Counted from the stretch's first letter, positions 22,506 through 35,470 are shown. The stretch: DNA of 64,000 nucleotides from Clusia tigrina (GCA_920105625.2 OV050030.1:175821315-175885314), one strand, 5' to 3'. The notes: generated by a model from the letters alone, not told the origin. Translations and numbers: made by a program.

Positions 22506-24900
22506 AATGGGAACAAAGATATGTCATATTAATGCACAGAGCTTGGTTAACAAAATTGATGAATTTAGATACTTGTTTGAGGGCTCAGAGGTAAATCTGA
22601 TTTGTGTCTCGGAAACTTGATTTGTACCATCAATGCAGAACAACTTGTTCAGAGTTAATGGTTACAAGCTGTTTCGATCTGATAGAGCGAGCCATGCTGG
22701 GGGGTAGCTATTTTTGTGCGGGATGACATTGCTTGCCACATCCACAGTAAATCGGGTACTGATAGTGAAATTGAATATGTATTCCTAAGTGTTTGTAATG
22801 GTGTTGAGAGTCTACTTGTTGGTTGTATTTATAGACCGAATCGTAGACTTGATATGCAATTGTTTCTAGACCATCTTCAGGGGATTTCGTTGAATTTTCA
22901 AAGTATTGTGGTGGCAGGGGACTTCAACAGCAATGTCTTGATTGAGAATGGATTGATATCTGAAATGTCTGCATTGGGTTTGGTTTCGGTAAATTTATTG
23001 TCACCGACTCATTTCACAAAAACTAACAGTTCACTGTTGGATTTATATTTTGTTGACGATAGAGGGAAGGTTAAACTGTATGAACAGCTCTCAGCCACTT
23101 GTTTCTCTAAACATGACTTAATTTTTCTGACAATTGATTTTAAACTTAAAATTACACCAAATATTATAAGTTATCGTGACTTCAATAATATTGACTACCA
23201 ACATTTATGTACTAAGCTCGACAGTGTCGATTGGGATTCAATCCTGCTGATGACCTCAATAAATGACAAAGTGGAGTACCTGCATTCTAACATTAAGCAA
23301 CTTTTTGATGAATTTGTTCCGGTAAAAGTGCTCTCTATACGCCATGGAGTGCGGCCTTGTTTTAACAAAATAATAAAGACATTAAAAGACTTACGTGACG
23401 CAGCATATAAACGATGGAAACGTTACAAGATACCTCTTTTTCACGAAACATATAGAAATTTTAGAAGACAGGTCATAAAGGAGGTTAGGATTGCTAAATG
23501 TAAATATTATGAGGGTAAATTCTCTAATGCTGTAAGTAGCAATCAGACGTGGAGACATATTCGGGGCATTGGCTTGGGGAAGAGCGGTGCACTTCCAAAT
23601 ATTGATTCTGATCTTAACGAGCTGAATCAGAGGTTTGTTAACCTCCCGATCGAACCAGTGCATGGGAATAGTTATTTAGATTCTTGTAGTCTTGTGTTTT
23701 CTAAGTGTATGTTTGGTTTTGGTGGTGTAGAGGAGTCGGATGTGTTAGAGTGTTTTTTGAGTGTAAAGTCGAATGCTTGTGGATTCTTCCCCTTTTTGTT
23801 AGGGCACTTCTTCCTGGGCTGCTTCCGGTCATTACCCATATTTTTAATACAGCGAAAAGGCAAAAATTCTGCCCACACCAAAGTTAGACAATGACTATGG
23901 ATCAATTGCTATTTTGCCATATTTGTCTAAGGTATTTGAAATACTTATGGCTAAACAAATGAGGAAATTTTTATCGGGAAATGGGATTATCACTGAAAGA
24001 CAATCTGGTTTTACACCAAGGCGGAGCTGCATAACGGCCCTAATTGATGTAGTGGAAGATATTCGGGTGACACTTGACTCTAATAGAATGTGTTTCTTGA
24101 CACTGTTGGACCATTCTAAAGCGTTTGACTGTGTTGACCATGATATTATATGTACAAAACTATCGAAAATGTATAACTTCTCACCCACTGCGGTAAAGTT
24201 ATTAAAATCATACCTCACAGATAGAACACAGGCGGTTTACCAACCGTGTAGCAGTACTGTTGTGGCATCTAATTTTCTTTCTGTGGCTCGAGGTGTGCCA
24301 CAGGGCTCCATTTTGGGTCCACTTCTCTTTTGCATATACATAAATGACCTGACCATATACAAAGTGACCTGCCGACTGTCTTACAATGTTGTAATATTCA
24401 AATGTATGCTGATGATGTTCAAATTTACATCAGTTGTACACCGAACGAAGTTGTCGATTGTGTCACCAAAATTAATAAAGACCTGAATAATATATATGTA
24501 TGGGCAGGAAGGAATGGTTTGTGTCTTAATCCAGCTAAATCTAAGTGTTTGGTGATCTACAAGAAACACATAGTAACCGGTGGCCTCCCTGGGATATTTA
24601 TGCATTCATCGGCAATTAATGTAAATGTGATTAAAAATTTGGGGGTCATATTTGATGGTGCTCTATCGTGGAATAATCATATTGCAATAACGCTTGGTAA
24701 AGTCTATGGTATGCTACGATCCCTATGGGCTACGCAAAATTTTTCTCCTTTCAGGATTAGAATGATAGTAGCCTAGTCCTACCTTTTCCCAACTATGTTG
24801 TATGGTTGTGAAATATTTGGGAATTGTGATGCAGTAAGTAAGCGAAAACTCCATGTGTTATTTAACACAACGCAATAGAACTTTTTCACATCACATTCGA
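22506..24900 (+). pseudogene. LINE ORF2: endonuclease and reverse transcriptase, broken
   Basis: Endonuclease start ICHINAQSLVNKIDEF (about 22520) ends in a stop at 22618-22620. The next frame (22716-23894) holds VVAGDFNSNV, an endonuclease active-site block, and the SKHDLI block. After a frame change near 23800, RT follows (23914 onward): SGFTPRRSC, DHSKAFDCVDHD, ARGVPQGSILGPLLF, then in another frame MYADDVQIY (24402). The C-terminal part is broken after 24776. At least four disruptions; no function expected. Confidence 0.82.
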
Positions 24901-25276
24901 TCAGCTTCTTGACACTCGAAGTATTCTATTGTTGCATAAGATTATTTGCACTCAGGAGCCTCCATATTTGTTTAGGCGCCTTAAATTTACTCGCTCTGGC
25001 CGTTCTAATCGGCTTGTCCCTTTAAGACATTCCTCACTGACTCAAAGCTGTATTGTATTGATGAATTGAAAGATGAATTGTTGAAATTCATATTTTAATG
25101 TTCTGTTTTTGTACTCTGTGAGCTATTGTATTTTATAGTGTAAGTTAAATTATGTCCGGATTATTGTACTAAATGTATCATTTAATGTTATTGGGACAAT
25201 CTTACAAGTCTTTGCCTTAATGTCCCAAGGTGAACGTAAATTAATAATAAATAAATAATATAAATAATATAAAGTT

Positions 25277-26660
25277 ACATCCGATTTATTTTTGGAGTAA
25301 GAAGTGTACGTCAGATAAGAGCAAGCTTCATAGGTTCTATCTGGAAATTAAAGCAACGTATTTAGCGGTACAAAAACTAAGGCATTATTTGCTCGGAAGA
25401 AAATTTAAACTAATAACTGATTGTCAAGCATTTAAAAGCGCTACAAGTAAAAGCAACTTATCACCAGCAATAACAAGATGGATAATTTATCTACAGGACT
25501 TCCAATATACGATTGAGCACAGAAAAGGTACCTCTATGAGACATGTGGACGCTATAAGCAGAGCGCCAGTAAGTATAGCGTTAATTAACGAAGAAATTAG
25601 TGCTCGCTTACGTAAAGCACAAGTGACAGATGAACATTTCGTGCCGATCAGAAAAATTTTGGACCTCACACAATATGAAAACTACGTACTGAAGAATAAC
25701 GTCTTGTTCAAAAACGTAAATGGTTTGGTGCTTTTGGCAGTACCTCGGTTTATGAAAAACGAAGTCATCAAAAACGAACATGAAAAAGGCCATTTTGCGG
25801 CGGAAAAAACCATGAACGCTTTGGAACAGAAGTACTACATACCACACCTGCGAAAAAAAGTGGAAACGGTAATTCAAAATTGCGTAAAATGTATACAGTT
25901 TAATAAAAAGCTGGGTAAACAAGAGGGTCATCTGAAAGTTATTGAAAAAGGAGACGCTCCACTATTTACCATACATATCGATCATTTGGGGCCAATGGAC
26001 TCGAGAACGAAGATGTATAAATATATATTTGCAGCAATTGACGGTTTCGCGAAATTTACTTGACTTTACCCTACAAAAACCAAGTCGGCAGAAGAAGCAA
26101 TCAAAAAACTATCGGATTGGACTAATGTTTTTGGAACACCACTTGGAATAATCAGCGACAGAGGGCCAGCATTTACGTCTACGGCATTCAAAGAGTGGTG
26201 TGAAGCCGAATCAATTGAGCACGTTTTAATCACAACAGGCGTGGCAAGAGGAAACGGCCAAGTTGAACGGCTTAATAGAGTTATAATTCATGTAATCTCG
26301 AAATTGTCAGCTGATCGGCCAGAGTCTTGGTACAAATATGTCCATAAAATGCAAAACGTAATTAAAAACACAGTCAGCAAATCAACAAAATATACGCCAT
26401 TCGAACTAATGTTTGGAACGAAGATGAGAACAACAGTAGACGTTAATATGAACGAGATGATTGAAACAGAAACAGTGGCGATTTTTGCAAATGAACGCGA
26501 CGAGATCAGACTCAAAGATAAGGAAGAAATCGCTAACGCTCAAGCTGAGTACAAACTGCACTATGACAAGAAGCGAAAGAAAGAGATGACATACAAAATA
26601 GGGGACCTTCTTGCTATAAAGAGAACTCAATTTGTTTCCGGGAAAAAACTCATGAGCGAA
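25277..26660 (+). pseudogene. Pol of the LTR element: RNase H and integrase
   Basis: Continues the code interrupted at 21037. RNase H end (LKLITDCQAFK, about 25410; RHVDAISR, about 25545); HHCC zinc region (HEKGHFAAEKTMNALEQ ... CVKCIQF, about 25770-25905); integrase core with Asp in TIHIDHLG (about 25980), Asp in IISDRGPAF (about 26155) and Glu in GNGQVERLNR (about 26270), consistent with DD35E. A stop near 26060 and a frame change split the core; a stop at 26673 ends the C-terminal part. Catalytic residues are retained. Confidence 0.85.
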
Positions 26661-26867
26661 TACATGGGACCATAAGAGGTAATCAAGTGCAAATGTAACG
26701 GATGATATGGCGTGAAAAAAGCGGCGCACTTTGAAGGAACAAACAACACGTCAACCAGCTGCGACTTCATGAAGCCATGGAAGCAGGAAGAGCAAGATCT
26801 GTCCGGGACGGAAGATGAGGAGTCGAATGGCCGAATTTAAGATGAGAGAGAGAGTCAGTCGCAATCC

Positions 26868-27022
26868 TCGCATACGAAGTTGTCGCCGGTCGTTAACGGA
26901 AGCAATTAATGTTTGACATCTTTTTTATAATCTTTTCATTTTTCATTTATATAATCTTTTAATTTAAAATTTTTATAATATATTCCTATCGTTTAAATAT
27001 AATTGCCTTTATCGGCTTACAT
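26868..27022 (+). repeat. 3' LTR (approximate left end)
   Basis: Follows a purine-rich GAGAGAGAG stretch that could be the polypurine tract. It reads to GGCTTACAT at 27022 and then straight into TA repeat. It is longer than the 5' LTR by two insertions, so the two LTRs have drifted by indels. Confidence 0.65.
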
Positions 27023-27034
27023 ATATATATACGA

Positions 27035-27094
<60 letters not shown>

Positions 27095-27121
27095 TATAAT
27101 ATATATTTATATATATGTATA

Positions 27122-27180
<59 letters not shown>
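27023..27180. repeat. Compound (TA)n repeat
   Basis: Several TA blocks broken by TATTTA and ACGAGTA words, joining the LTR element to Helitron A. It holds no gene; the Tyr/Ile frames are repeat translation. Confidence 0.95.
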
Positions 27181-27184
<4 letters not shown>

Positions 27185-27236
27185 TTTTTACAAGTTGAAT
27201 TTATATTGTGTTGAAAATCATTTATTTGCGATTTTT

Positions 27237-29050
27237 CTACATTTTTTTCAATGTAACGCAGCTTGATAAACAACATTTTTTGTTTTCTGTTCCGGTACGT
27301 AAATGTAGAGAGAAGATGGCTTTCCAACTCGTGAACACGCCACGTATAGCTAGGCCGAGTGAAAAACATGGCATTTCCAGATTTATGCCACACACTTCCA
27401 GCGAATGTCCTTGTGACCTGTGTATTGTCATCGCAAATGCAAGTTTCACTGGAAACTGAATACGTTTGAACTGAAATGGTAAATCGTTGGAACTCAATGG
27501 AATTCGTGGAATCAAACATTCTGCCCCATTGTAAGTCCTTTCAAAATTCTTGCAACTATCACATTATTCGATAGCTGCGTCACAATCAGTCGAGTTCCAT
27601 TACACAGTTTCGGCGCATGACCATTGCGAAGCATAATAAGAGATCCAACTTTGAGACGCAAATGATGCGGCGGCATGCCAGGCAAATCCAAAGAATTTAG
27701 AAATTCCACTGGATAATTCACGGCTTCGTCTTCATTTTCAACACGATCGATCGATTTGTATGAGCGCAAATCTCCCGGAATTTGACTTTGAATCGTCCAG
27801 TTTAAGTCATTAACATCGGTATTTCTGACAGCTAAAATTGCGCGTGCACTGACCCAATCGTAGTTACGATAATTTTGGCCAATGTTCGGATAAATATTCG
27901 TGATGAGTTCAGATTCCGTTGAAGTGAATTGACAAATGGCAGGTGGAATTGATATCAAACCACTGGAAGTATCAACCGGAATTTACCCATTTCAAATTCT
28001 TAGCAGTTCTTTAGAGAAAACTTCTGCGGTGCTATCCTGTTGCAGGAACACACGCATATTCATAGTCAATCGAATGGTTTTCACGTACCGCAACAAATAC
28101 GATGACTTGAGACGTGCGTTCAATTCATCCGCCGCTGTTGATTTCGGAATAACACGAAGTGTTTGTCGAAAATCGCCTGCTAACAGTATCATTGCGCCAT
28201 TAAAGCGACGATTATTATTCCGCAGATCTTTCATTGTTCTGTCAAGTGCTTCTAGAGACCATTTGTGAGCCATTGTGTACTCATCCAATACTATCAGTTT
28301 ACAATTCTTCAACACTTTTGCCATAGCTGATTGCTTTGAAATGTTGCAAACAGGTGTTTCATTGATTTGCATGTTTAACGGAAGCTTCAGTGCCGAATGT
28401 GCCTTTTTTCCACCTTCTAGTAGAGTTGCAGCAATCCCAGTAGATACGAGAGCCAACGCAATGCCATTTTGAGATCGTATTGTTCCCAAAATCAATGATA
28501 TCAGGAGCGTTTTCCCAGTTCCGCCGGGCGCATCAAGAAAAAAAAGTCCACCGTTTCCATCATTGACAGCTTTCATCAATTCATCATACGCACTCTTTTG
28601 CTGCTCATTCAATAAAGGAACATTACTTTGTACTTGTTGTTCCAAAGTTATTCTGTCGTATGCACGCTCACGTTCCAATTCACGATTCAGTACATCTCTG
28701 ATTTGACGATTTGGCGCTTGCATATGAATTTCAGTCAACAGTTTGCCACTCATAAGCAAACACAAATCTTCAATCAACACCAATGCTTCATTGTAGATGT
28801 CATCGTTCATTTGCAATTCTGAATTCCATGTTGCCACTCGAATACTATGTAAAATGTCTTCGGCAATGTAATTTTTGTACGTATCCCATAATTGACGCGG
28901 ATTTGAAGGCTGACATGTCGAAATGATCATCGCGAAAAGTGTGCGAACTTCAGTGGCATGCGAAGTAGCTATCGCATCGTCTATCGTTTGATTCCAGTGA
29001 TTATCATGTTCCAGCAATTGTAATTGCATGCTTCTCGAAAAGTTGCACAC
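27237..29050 (-). pseudogene. Helitron A: Pif1-like helicase domain
   Basis: Three overlapping minus-strand parts carry the Pif1-family helicase. The 352-residue part (27992-29050) has Walker A LDAPGGTGKT, Walker B LIVLDEYTMAH and AGDFRQTL. The next (27512-27958) has the LDLPGMPPHHLRLKVG region, and the last (27237-27515) has motif [17 protein letters not shown]. The join near 27958-27992 contains a stop and a further frame change lies near 27512. It would unwind DNA during rolling-circle transposition in the nucleus. Confidence 0.85.
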
Positions 29051-30570
29051 ACCGTACCATTCACAGTACGCAATGACTCAAATGAAGTTGAACCGCGTAC
29101 ATTAATCAATAGTAACCGAAGGTACAAGCACTCGTCGTTTTTCGGGTGGATTGTGTAAATTCGTCCAAATGCATTAGTTGAGAACACACCTTGATGTCCA
29201 TCTACTGGTTGGCCTTGCTTTCTGCGTAACCATCTCTTCGACGATGCATTCCATGTATAATATCGAGGCATTTCCGAATAAAGCAATGTTCTCGCAAACG
29301 GATCACTGGCGCAAGTTGAGAAAAAACTCGTCAATGTTGTTGCTGGTGGTGTTTCCGCTCGCTGCACTGCATTCTCTGGGTTGAAATACACGCTTTGGCC
29401 ATTCTCCAAATGAACTGCGAGATGCACAACAGTCGGAAAACGCCCATGAGTTACAAAAGAAAGTATTCTCCAAAGCGCTTCATTGCAGTTCACGTATTGA
29501 CCCATTTGATGCTTGCTGATCTCATCTCGTTCAAGGCCAATAACCGCCATGTCGCTTCCTTTGGTGACGTACTTGCAAACGTATTTGATCGATTTCACAG
29601 AACTGCAATACTCAACATTGATATGAGTTTTGAAATTCTTAGACAATATTGGCGAATATGGTATGATCCATGTGTTGTCAACTTCGATATTCACTCCTCT
29701 AAATTGATCGCTGAATGTTCTGCCATTGTTGTCTGATGAGCGACGCCGATAGAATGGATATCCATCATTTCCAGTTTGCGTTTCCGAAAGAAAAGCACGT
29801 GGATAGTGTTTCGTGCATTTATTGTCAGACATACAAACCGAAGTGGGATTGTAGTGTCCGCAAGGTCCATGAACCATATTGGTTTTCACCACTTCGTATA
29901 ATTCTGGATCTATCTCTGGATCAGGAATTTCCGCAGAAATGATGTCACCAATTTGATCTGGTGTAATCTCGTCCACCAATCCATCCAAAAAAGAATGTGT
30001 GCCTGCGGCAAATCTCTTTTTTGCCAGTCAACAGAGTACATCCAGCATCTAACAGCACCATACTCGTATATACGTTGCTTCACGATAAAGTCCATCAAAT
30101 ATCGTAGCTGTTGTTTGAAAACTCGAGCTGTGATATCGTGACGATCGCTTGCTGATTGACCGCGATTCATTGATTCCGTTATCTGTGGGCATTTTGGATG
30201 CAAGTGAATGTAACAAACAAATCCGGCCGTCCATAATTCCGCACGTATGTCATCGCATCCTACGAGTACTCGTGCATGTGCCTTGGGCTGTCAATTTATA
30301 TTGATGGCAAAATCGTGAGTCGGCCAAGGTTTGTCACATCTTCATCGCTATTGACCGCATCTCGCAAGTGAATATACTCTGCAGATCGAAGCTTGGTCTG
30401 ATTAAAGCGAATAAAATTGAGTCGTTCTGTCTCCATCATCACGTACACATCAACTGCATTCTGTTGAAATAATCGGCGATATCTCAAGAGATGGTTGTCA
30501 ATTCCTTCGCGAATCATCAATCGATACGCGTAAAAGTTCATTGCACTGACCTTCTCATTTGTATAGACAC
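28981..30570 (-). pseudogene. Helitron A: Rep (HUH) endonuclease domain
   Basis: The Rep domain is spread over 30296-30570, 29910-30203 and 28981-29988. The HUH motif reads PQAH here where copy B has PHAH, so a metal-binding His is lost. The catalytic-Tyr region QQLRYLMDFIVKQ is present near 30100. Several frame changes break the chain. The exon begins after a 53-nt intron (30571-30623) whose match is present in copy B. Confidence 0.8.
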
Positions 30571-30623
30571 CTAAAATTTAACAAAAAATAAAGTTATAAT
30601 CAAGAGTGTTTTCTTTTACTAAC

Positions 30624-30960
30624 CATTGGCAGGATTGATCATGTTGTATCTCAAGTGATTTCCATCTTCACCACGGCAGAACATAAGCGGATATTGTAGT
30701 CACTACAATGTAGTGAGTCATACGATCGATGAGTTTCACTGATTCGCTCTAATGCATTCTTGTATTCTTCTCAATCGTTGTTGCTCATTGTAAGCTTCGT
30801 GAGCCTCTTGTGATTGTCGCGCACAATGTTCAATCATTCCGATTCGAGCAGATTCCCTTGGAGTAGCATTTTCCTCTTCCGTACGACGTGCTGTATAATT
30901 ACGTTGGTCCGTTGTACGTCCGGAACGCCGACCGATATTAGCGCGACCTCTTTGTGGCAT
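30624..30960 (-). pseudogene. Helitron A: N-terminal remnant
   Basis: Starts MPQRGRANIGRR (ATG at 30960) and runs about 75 residues before a deletion join near 30755 that removes the zinc-finger and Helitron N-domain code seen in copy B at 42980-43800. A longer upstream ATG exists (31083), but the match to copy B supports the ATG at 30960. Confidence 0.7.
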
Positions 30961-31715
30961 CGTAACAAATTTCAATCTGTAATTTCTGACTTTGTATGAA
31001 ACACACATAAAGTTTTCACGGAATAATTTACCTTTTGAATAGCCAAAATAAAGAAAGCAAACGACCGAAATTGAACGATTCAAATAATTTAAAAATCAGC
31101 TGAAGAAATAACACAAATAAATTCCAATGGAAATGAGGTTAGGTATTCACCAACAAACGAAAATAATGAACTCACTTCTTTTGTTTGAAATGTCAATAAT
31201 TTCACTCTAAAACTGATGATCCACATATTTAACATCAAATATTTCGTGAATGTAAACAATTTAACAATTTAATGTAATGAATTTAACTCGAGAAATCAAT
31301 TAAAATTTGGAAAAATTTCAGAAAGTCAATTGACCGTGTCCGCACTGTTCGAATAAACAAATCAGAAAGAACAAACAATATACGCAGGTGTCAAAATAAA
31401 TAAGCGTCTACAGCTCAATCTGTTGAGTTATTGGAGTATCAGTCAGTGCTTACAACACCAATAGGAAATTAATTGTGCACGTGCAACACCACGCACATAC
31501 AAAAAAAATGAGAACAAAAAGTGAGATTAGGTTTTTCTAATTTTCGAATTTTCCGAATTTTCCGACTTTTCCGAATGTTTTCAGATCGAGAGATTTGCAA
31601 CAAACAATTTGAAAAAAATTTGAAAGAAAAAAAATTTTGTATGGAAAAAAAATTGTTTTGGAATTTTGAAATTTTCCGACTTTTCTCCAGGAAGAGTATA
31701 AGGTTTTTTTATTTA

Positions 31716-32811
31716 TTAGAGAATCAACATATTGAAGTATATCGCAACCACTTTGGAAAAACAAGTAAAGAAGTCGGATGTCGAGTTAGACCGACTACGA
31801 AATACCCTTTACCTTTATAGTTTATAAAACCACGCTCACACGTACGTGAGAGTTAAACCATGTCGATATGGGATCAACACAATATTTTCTCCAGGTCGGT
31901 TGAAATGTTACACTTATAATGATCACTAAGTTCATAGTTGAATTCTATAATGCTACAGACACATTTGTTGATATATTTTGTAGAGATTTCGAGTTATGAA
32001 TATAGTTAACTTGGTACTGTAGTTATACTTCACATTTCCATATGTACATATCCGTACCTGCTACGGCCATTATGATATTTATAAAAAAAAGCTCCACGGC
32101 ACAAAATTAGTTTAACATTTTTGATAGTAAAGGTTTGAAGGTATGAATACCACTGCTTGTTGGTTCGCGGGAGGTAGTTGATACAGCTCCTACCTCCAAT
32201 ATATGAGAGGCTTTCCCCTATCCGCTACCTGGGGACGCGTCCTCTAGGTGTTACAAGCTCTCCCGAGGAACCTAATTAATTGTACCTATTACTACACCTA
32301 AATCAACTAAGTTATCATACATTAATTAAATAAAGACTGCAGCAAAAATAAAGAACCCTATTATGATGATATTGTAACCCAAACTGCATCATGGTAACTG
32401 TAAATCGTTTCGTAAGTTTACGCCTTGATTGAATTACTGTCCACATTAGAGAAAGCCCAGTCTATGTGAGTATTTCCTGAAGTGGTACTTTTATCTCTAG
32501 ATAGAAGAGACATTAAGCCGTTTTCCTTTAGGATGTCTTCTACTTGGTCACAGTCACTGCCACGACTTATATTAAAATCTCCTAATAGAACAATTCTCTT
32601 ATTGACAGAACAATCGGTACTTATTTTGTAGTTCTAATTCTAGTAATCCTGACGGAAAAGATTTTTTTCTCTAAAGTACTATTAAATGAATATCTCTATA
32701 TTTATATACAATGTTTTCAAAAGTGAATTTACCTTCATGTAATTTCTTGCTATATAAATACGGAACTGAATCTGCTAGCTCAATTTTAACATATATAATA
32801 ATACCCTTTGA
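31716..32811. other. AT-rich stretch, nothing identified
   Basis: No convincing coding frame, RNA gene or element end. It contains ATACCCTTTACCTTTA (31801-31816), a word also present at 44911, which suggests old repeat content. Confidence 0.5.
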
Positions 32812-33967
32812 ATGCCATTAGAAGATTATACATAAGAATACAGGACTCTTGGTTAAAAAAATTTAAAAAAAACTGAATGTTTTGCTACTGATTTCATATT
32901 ATAATCCGCCATTTTGTAAACATTACCAACTTCACTATATGTTGAATGCCATCAGAATTTTATACATAAGAATAATTGACGCGAGCTTAAAAAAATATTT
33001 AAAAAAAAAACAGAAAAACCGTCTTTTATCTGGACCACCCCATTACTTTTATGATTTTATAAAGTCAATAAACTTTTTTTTTAAATTTTGATATAGGACC
33101 AAATTTTAAGAACCTATCTATACATGGCGTAGCTCATAAAGTACATCTCTAATTTTCTTATTTTTGGTTTGTGTTTTATACTATCACTCTGAAGCTTCAT
33201 ATGAAGTTTCGTTGACGAGCCTTTCATAAGGCCCCAAAAATGAGTACTGATTAATTGTGGGTGTGGCAGTAGTAATAATGTGATCATATTTTGCATGCAT
33301 GCTGTTTCGGGAACTAATACATCCTGCTACCAATTTCGCGCAAAAATATTGTATAAGTCGCAAGTTATAAAAATATGCCAATAAGTGGCGTGGCTGTGAA
33401 AATAACACGCCCATTTTCTGTGTGGTGTTTAATGTTAGTACCCGCAACATTTCTGTGAAATTTCGTTCATAAATATTCAATAGGAACAAAGTCATGGTTT
33501 TTTGTTGATTGTGGGCGTGGCAGTAGTAATAATCTGCTCATATTTGGAATGCATGCTAGTACAGATCCAATGTATACAGCTACCAATTTTTATTCATATA
33601 TCATGACTATATGCATAGATATAGTAATTGCTTTTAAGTGCGGTCCCCAAAGTTCATTATATGGGAGGGAGGCGTATCCTTCATCTGACCGACCCCCTAC
33701 AGGGTCCATATAAGTACTAATATAAAATTTCGCCCAAAAATATTGTATGGGTCGTAAGTTATAATAATATGTAAATAGTGGGCGTGGCCGTGAAAAGAAC
33801 AAGCCCATTTTTTGTGTGGTTGTAATGTTAGCACCCGCAACATTTCTGTGAAATTTCGTTGATTAATCTTTATCAGGAACCTAGCAATGATTTTGGGCTA
33901 ATTGTGGGCGTTGCAGTTGTATTACGATCTCCATATCCTGCACACACACAATTATGGACCCCATGTA

Positions 33968-35272
33968 CAGGGTGGCCCAAATGAGACCTAGTGATGTTAA
34001 ACACGTGTAACTCTTGTAATAACGGGTTTTTTTAAATGATTTATTTTAATATGTTAAATACATTTTTTGGAAATTTAACGTGACTATGTGTGAAATATGA
34101 CATCAGACAAATGACCACCATTTTGCTCGATATAGGCATTGGCTCGTTTTAGCGCATTTTGCATTACACGGCGTAATGTTTCTGGTTGCAGGCGCCGTAT
34201 TGCGTCTCGAATATTCTGCTTGAGCTGTCCAAGTGTCTGTGGTTTGTTAACATACACTTTGTCTTTTAAATATCCCTATAAAAAAAAATCGGGCGCAGTT
34301 AAATCTGGTGAACGAGGAGGCCAAGGGAAATCTGAATTTCTTGAAATTATGCGATCACCAAAAATTTCACGCAGCATGTCAATAGTTTGCCTAGCAATAT
34401 GCGCAGTGGCTCCATCTTGTTGAAACCACAAATTAGGATGTTGCTCCACCATTGGCCGCAAAAAGTTGTCGATCATTGTTCTGTAACAAGCCCCGGAGAC
34501 CGTTTCTGGCGTTTCATCCTCATTCTCAAAGAAATATGGGCCGATGATTTTTGTGGCCACAACACCGCACCAAACGGTGCATCTGATTGGGTGTGACTGA
34601 TGCTGATGTATTGCCCTTGGATTTTCGGAGCCCCACAACCTACAGTTTTGTTTATTCACATAACCACTTAAATGGAAATGCGCTTCATCCGTCATCAAAA
34701 GATTATTTAAAAAATCATTTTGTATGGCTAATTGTGTAAAGCGAATAGCGTACTGTAGTCGTTGTTGGGGGTCTTGCGGTAGCAGCTGTTGCACAATGTG
34801 AGCTTTGTATGGATACATCTTAAGATCCAACTTTAAAATTCTCTATAATGTTGTTCTGGGTATACCCAATTGGCCGGAACGGCGACGAGTTGAGTCAGAT
34901 GGATCATTTGCAACACTCTGCTGCACAGCTTCCACGTTGTCTTCAGTACGAATATTTCGATGAGCACCTCTTCCTGGATGGTCGGCAACTGAACCCACTT
35001 CCTCAAAACGGCGAAGTAAACTTGTAATCATGGAAGATGTGGGCGCTGATCTTACGTTAAAAAAACGGCGATAATTTCGCTGCGTCAGAACAATTGATCG
35101 TTGAAAAGAATAATAAAATTCGATAATTTTAGTGCGTTGTTGTGGACTGTACGTATTCATTTTAAATTTCCAAGAGTTCAGTTATAATCTGCAAAAAGAA
35201 AAAATAAATTATGTTAAAAAATAAAAAAGTTATTTGTGTTTCACATCAGCTGGTCTTATTTGGGCCACCCTG
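33968..35272 (-). mobile_element. Mariner-like element with DD41D transposase
   Basis: 1305 bp, inverted ends CAGGGTGGCCCAAATGAGAC at left against CAGGGTGGCCCAAATAAGAC at right, flanked by TA on both sides (33966-33967 and 35273-35274). Its uninterrupted target exists in the second repeat copy near 45520. DD41D elements were described as the rosa group from tephritid flies; the link is from family knowledge. Confidence 0.92.
34084..35160 (-). pseudogene. DD41D transposase, lightly damaged
   Basis: Start MNTYSPQQRTKIIEFYY (35160) leads an N-terminal paired-like helix-turn-helix to a stop near 34843. The catalytic part (34276-34830) has TDEAHFHL (first Asp), FQQDGATAHIA (second Asp) and RSPDLTAPDFFL (third Asp). 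I count 41 residues between the second and third Asp. The C-terminal part continues in another frame to a stop at 34084 (ending SDVIFHT). Two defects are visible: the stop/frame break near 34840 and a frame change in an A/T-rich run near 34276. It acts on the TIRs at TA sites. Confidence 0.88.
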
Positions 35273-35470
35273 TATATTTCTGCAAATTTTTATTCCGCTG
35301 GTATCAATACGAGCATAGATAGGCTAATTTTAATTTTAGATCCGAAACTTTCTTATATCAAAAGTGGGCGTGTCTTTTCACTGATCAACCCCATTTGTTG
35401 CAGATAGCTTTATAATTTCCACATGTTCCTAACGGACAAAATAAAAGTTGCTTAGAATAACCATTTTCCC

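Larger units (their letters stand above)
21038..25270 (+). mobile_element. CR1-type non-LTR retrotransposon nested in the LTR element
   Basis: A nearly full-length 4.2-kb LINE with ORF1 (21245-22162), ORF2 (about 22506-24900) and a 3' tail of TAAATAA-like repeats (25240-25270). It interrupts the RNase H code of the host element. AAAGTT stands at both edges (21032-21037 and 25271-25276) as a probable target duplication. The simple-repeat tail instead of poly(A) is typical of CR1-like elements. Confidence 0.82.
19957..27022 (+). mobile_element. Ty3/gypsy LTR retrotransposon with internal deletion and nested LINE
   Basis: Short LTR-like ends share agcaattaatgtttga and aattgcctttatcggctt. Inside are gag, then an in-frame jump to the end of RT/RNase H, then a 4.2-kb LINE, then RNase H and integrase. 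Gag end, protease and most of RT are missing, so it is dead. The lineage within Ty3/gypsy was not assigned. Confidence 0.8.
27190..31715 (-). mobile_element. Helitron copy A, both termini missing
   Basis: Rolling-circle transposon coding on the minus strand, aligned by eye to copy B (38634-44746). Similarity begins at AAGTTGAATTTATATTGTGT (27191), so the terminal hairpin and CTAG end are lost; at the other side it stops near 31715. Compared with B it lacks about 830 bp of the N-terminal coding region (join near 30755), but keeps about 550 bp of Rep/helicase code that B lost. Confidence 0.85.
32812..35470 (+). repeat. Non-coding interspersed repeat, copy 1 (split by a mariner)
   Basis: About 1.35 kb of non-coding sequence recurs in inverted orientation at 45000-46020. 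Shared landmarks: the GGGCGTGGC words, TATTGTATGGGTCGTAAGTTAT (33740-33761), ATTCATATATCATGACTATA (33591-33610) and AAAGTGGGCGTGTCTTTTCA (35359-35378). The insertion 33968-35272 interrupts it. An internal near-duplicate of about 65 bp lies at 32812-32872 and 32943-33008. The family is unidentified; it could be a non-autonomous element or a degraded long element. Confidence 0.7.

Noticed and set aside
28981..30960. Plus-strand open frames of 60-110 residues across both Helitrons
   Set aside because: Antisense shadows of the Rep and helicase code, repeated in both copies only because the sequences are related.
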